Of a stretch of DNA of 64,000 bases, positions 63,201 through 64,000 are shown in pieces. Source of the stretch: Actinomycetota bacterium (lineage in GTDB: Bacteria > Actinomycetota > Acidimicrobiia > Acidimicrobiales > Iamiaceae). Location of the stretch: assembly GCA_019639075.1 (NCBI GenBank), contig JAHBSO010000007.1, positions 62,001 to 126,000 on the forward strand, written 5' to 3'. Each line of letters begins with the position of its first letter. Position 1 is the first letter of the stretch. A model generated the notes under the pieces. That model saw only the letters and a program-made list of their open reading frames with translations. It had not been told where the DNA came from and did not search any database. Both the position numbers and the translations under genes were made by a program.

Positions 63201-64000
63201 CGTCCGGGTCGTCGTCGATGAGCACCTCGGCGTCCTCCAACGACGCCTGATCGGTCTCCTCGGGCAGGAGGAAGAACACCGACGGGTAGTGATGGCGCGG
63301 CGGAGCGACCGCGTCCTCGCCCTGGAGGTGGAGGCGCAGCGGCCGGGTGAGCCAACCGATCGGCGCAAGGGCGACGTACCCGAACGCGACCACCAACCCG
63401 GTGAACGCCGGTCGGACCACGAAGCCGGCGACGAGCACCCCGATCACCACCGCCGACTGCCAGACCCGACCCCGAGCCGGCGACACGAGCGATCGGAACG
63501 ACCGGAACCTGATCGACGACGCCATCAACACCGCAGGGATCACGGTGATCAGGACCGGCACGAACTCCCAGTCGCCCTTGAACCCGTCGGGTGCCGCGAA
63601 CACCGACGCCATCACCACGCCGGCCGCGCCGGGGCTGGGAAGACCGATGAAGTACCGCTTGTCGGCGAGCGGGTCGACCGTGACGTTGAACCGACCGAGC
63701 CGGTACGCGGCACACGCCAACCACAGGCACGACAACGCCCACCCGACGAGGTCCAGCTCGGCCAGCGACCAGCTGTACAGCAGCATCGCCGGCGCCACCC
63801 CGAACGAGATGAGGTCGGCGAGCGAGTCGAACTGCAAACCGAACGGCGTGATCGCCCGCACGGCCCGGGCCGCCGCACCGTCGGCGATGTCGCACAGCAC
63901 CGCCACACCGATGAGCACCGCCGCGAGCTGGAACCGCCCGAGCTGCGCCGCCCGCAACGAGCTGAAGCCGCAGAGCATGTTGGTCAGCGTGAAGACGCTG
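63184..64000 (-). CDS. pssA: CDP-diacylglycerol-serine O-phosphatidyltransferase (5' end missing)
   Basis: The frame continues past the right edge: codons before the ATG at 63978 read SVFTLTN, as in PssA N-termini ending LTN-LCGF, so the true start is outside. 272 residues are visible. The CDP-alcohol phosphotransferase motif D-G-x-x-A-R-x8-G-x-x-x-D-x-x-x-D is complete in DIADGAAARAVRAITPFGLQ, continuing FDSLADLISFG. Several membrane helices follow (LVGWALSCLWLACAAYRLG, VVIGVLVAGFVVRPAFTGLV). RFNVT and GLPSPGAAGV are typical of the type II bacterial PssA, which makes phosphatidylserine from CDP-DAG and serine in the cytoplasmic membrane. A hydrophilic 50-residue C-terminal tail is present. 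Confidence 0.92.
   Translation of the reverse strand, partial: SVFTLTNMLCGFSSLRAAQLGRFQLAAVLIGVAVLCDIADGAAARAVRAITPFGLQFDSLADLISFGVAPAMLLYSWSLAELDLVGWALSCLWLACAAYRLGRFNVTVDPLADKRYFIGLPSPGAAGVVMASVFAAPDGFKGDWEFVPVLITVIPAVLMASSIRFRSFRSLVSPARGRVWQSAVVIGVLVAGFVVRPAFTGLVVAFGYVALAPIGWLTRPLRLHLQGEDAVAPPRHHYPSVFFLLPEETDQASLEDAEVLIDDDPDVTPSS

Overview
The window comes from a very GC-rich bacterium, most likely a free-living actinobacterium. The class Acidimicrobiia (Ilumatobacter/Iamia-like) is my best guess. The reasons are the strong G/C third-position bias, frequent GTG starts, dense ATGA/GTGA stop-start overlaps, many TetR regulators, and several sets of P450, acyl-CoA dehydrogenase and crotonase genes next to TetR genes. 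The taxonomic call is an inference, because there is no rRNA gene here. No tRNA, rRNA or CRISPR array was seen.

Layout. (1) 1-8.7 kb, housekeeping: a rhodanese fragment at the left edge, a leucyl aminopeptidase, a cobalamin adenosyltransferase, a TetR regulator divergent from a small membrane protein, full-length cobalamin-dependent MetH, and a small lipoprotein. (2) 8.9-17.6 kb, a catabolic island: a P450 broken beside an apparent IS3-type transposase tail, a paired acyl-CoA dehydrogenase (large plus small subunit), two crotonases, a TetR gene followed by a 27-bp palindrome, a cupin, an AttH/CrtC-like protein and an intact P450. The gene types suggest CoA-dependent breakdown of a bulky, terpenoid- or steroid-like substrate. 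(3) 17.7-37.8 kb, a complete L-rhamnoside utilisation locus: a five-gene operon (MFS-LivF fusion, LivH-LivM-LivG fusion, binding lipoprotein, GH3, GH78), a divergent phytanoyl-CoA-dioxygenase-like gene, then rhaB, rhaEW, rhaI and a second GH78 divergent from a DeoR regulator. Neither GH78 nor the GH3 has a visible signal peptide, so import followed by cytoplasmic cleavage, isomerisation, phosphorylation and aldol cleavage is the simplest reading.

(4) 37.9-43.2 kb, a four-gene coupled operon: AcuI-type reductase, Baeyer-Villiger-type monooxygenase, tandem SDR, and a lactonase-type amidohydrolase. The set fits alcohol to ketone to lactone to hydroxy acid. (5) 43.3-52.0 kb, envelope genes: an OsmC-like protein, a large lipoprotein bracketed by GC-rich inverted repeats, a second large lipoprotein that may be TULIP/BPI-like, and a secreted protein with three Ig-like repeats and a hydrolase domain. 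(6) 52.0-58.2 kb, a second catabolic island: winged-helix protein, acyl-CoA dehydrogenase, TetR, amidohydrolase, Rieske oxygenase, a frameshifted DapB-like dehydrogenase and another TetR. (7) 58.1-64.0 kb: YdcF-like protein, gltX and a coupled winged-helix-like gene, a 123-bp segment bounded by 16-bp inverted repeats, two alpha/beta hydrolases, and a phosphatidylserine synthase running off the right edge.

The most unusual content is the rhamnoside operon, where a branched-chain-amino-acid-type ABC transporter is packed into two fusion proteins (one an MFS-ABC hybrid) and coupled to glycosidases. Next are the BVMO/lactonase operon and several palindromic non-coding elements.
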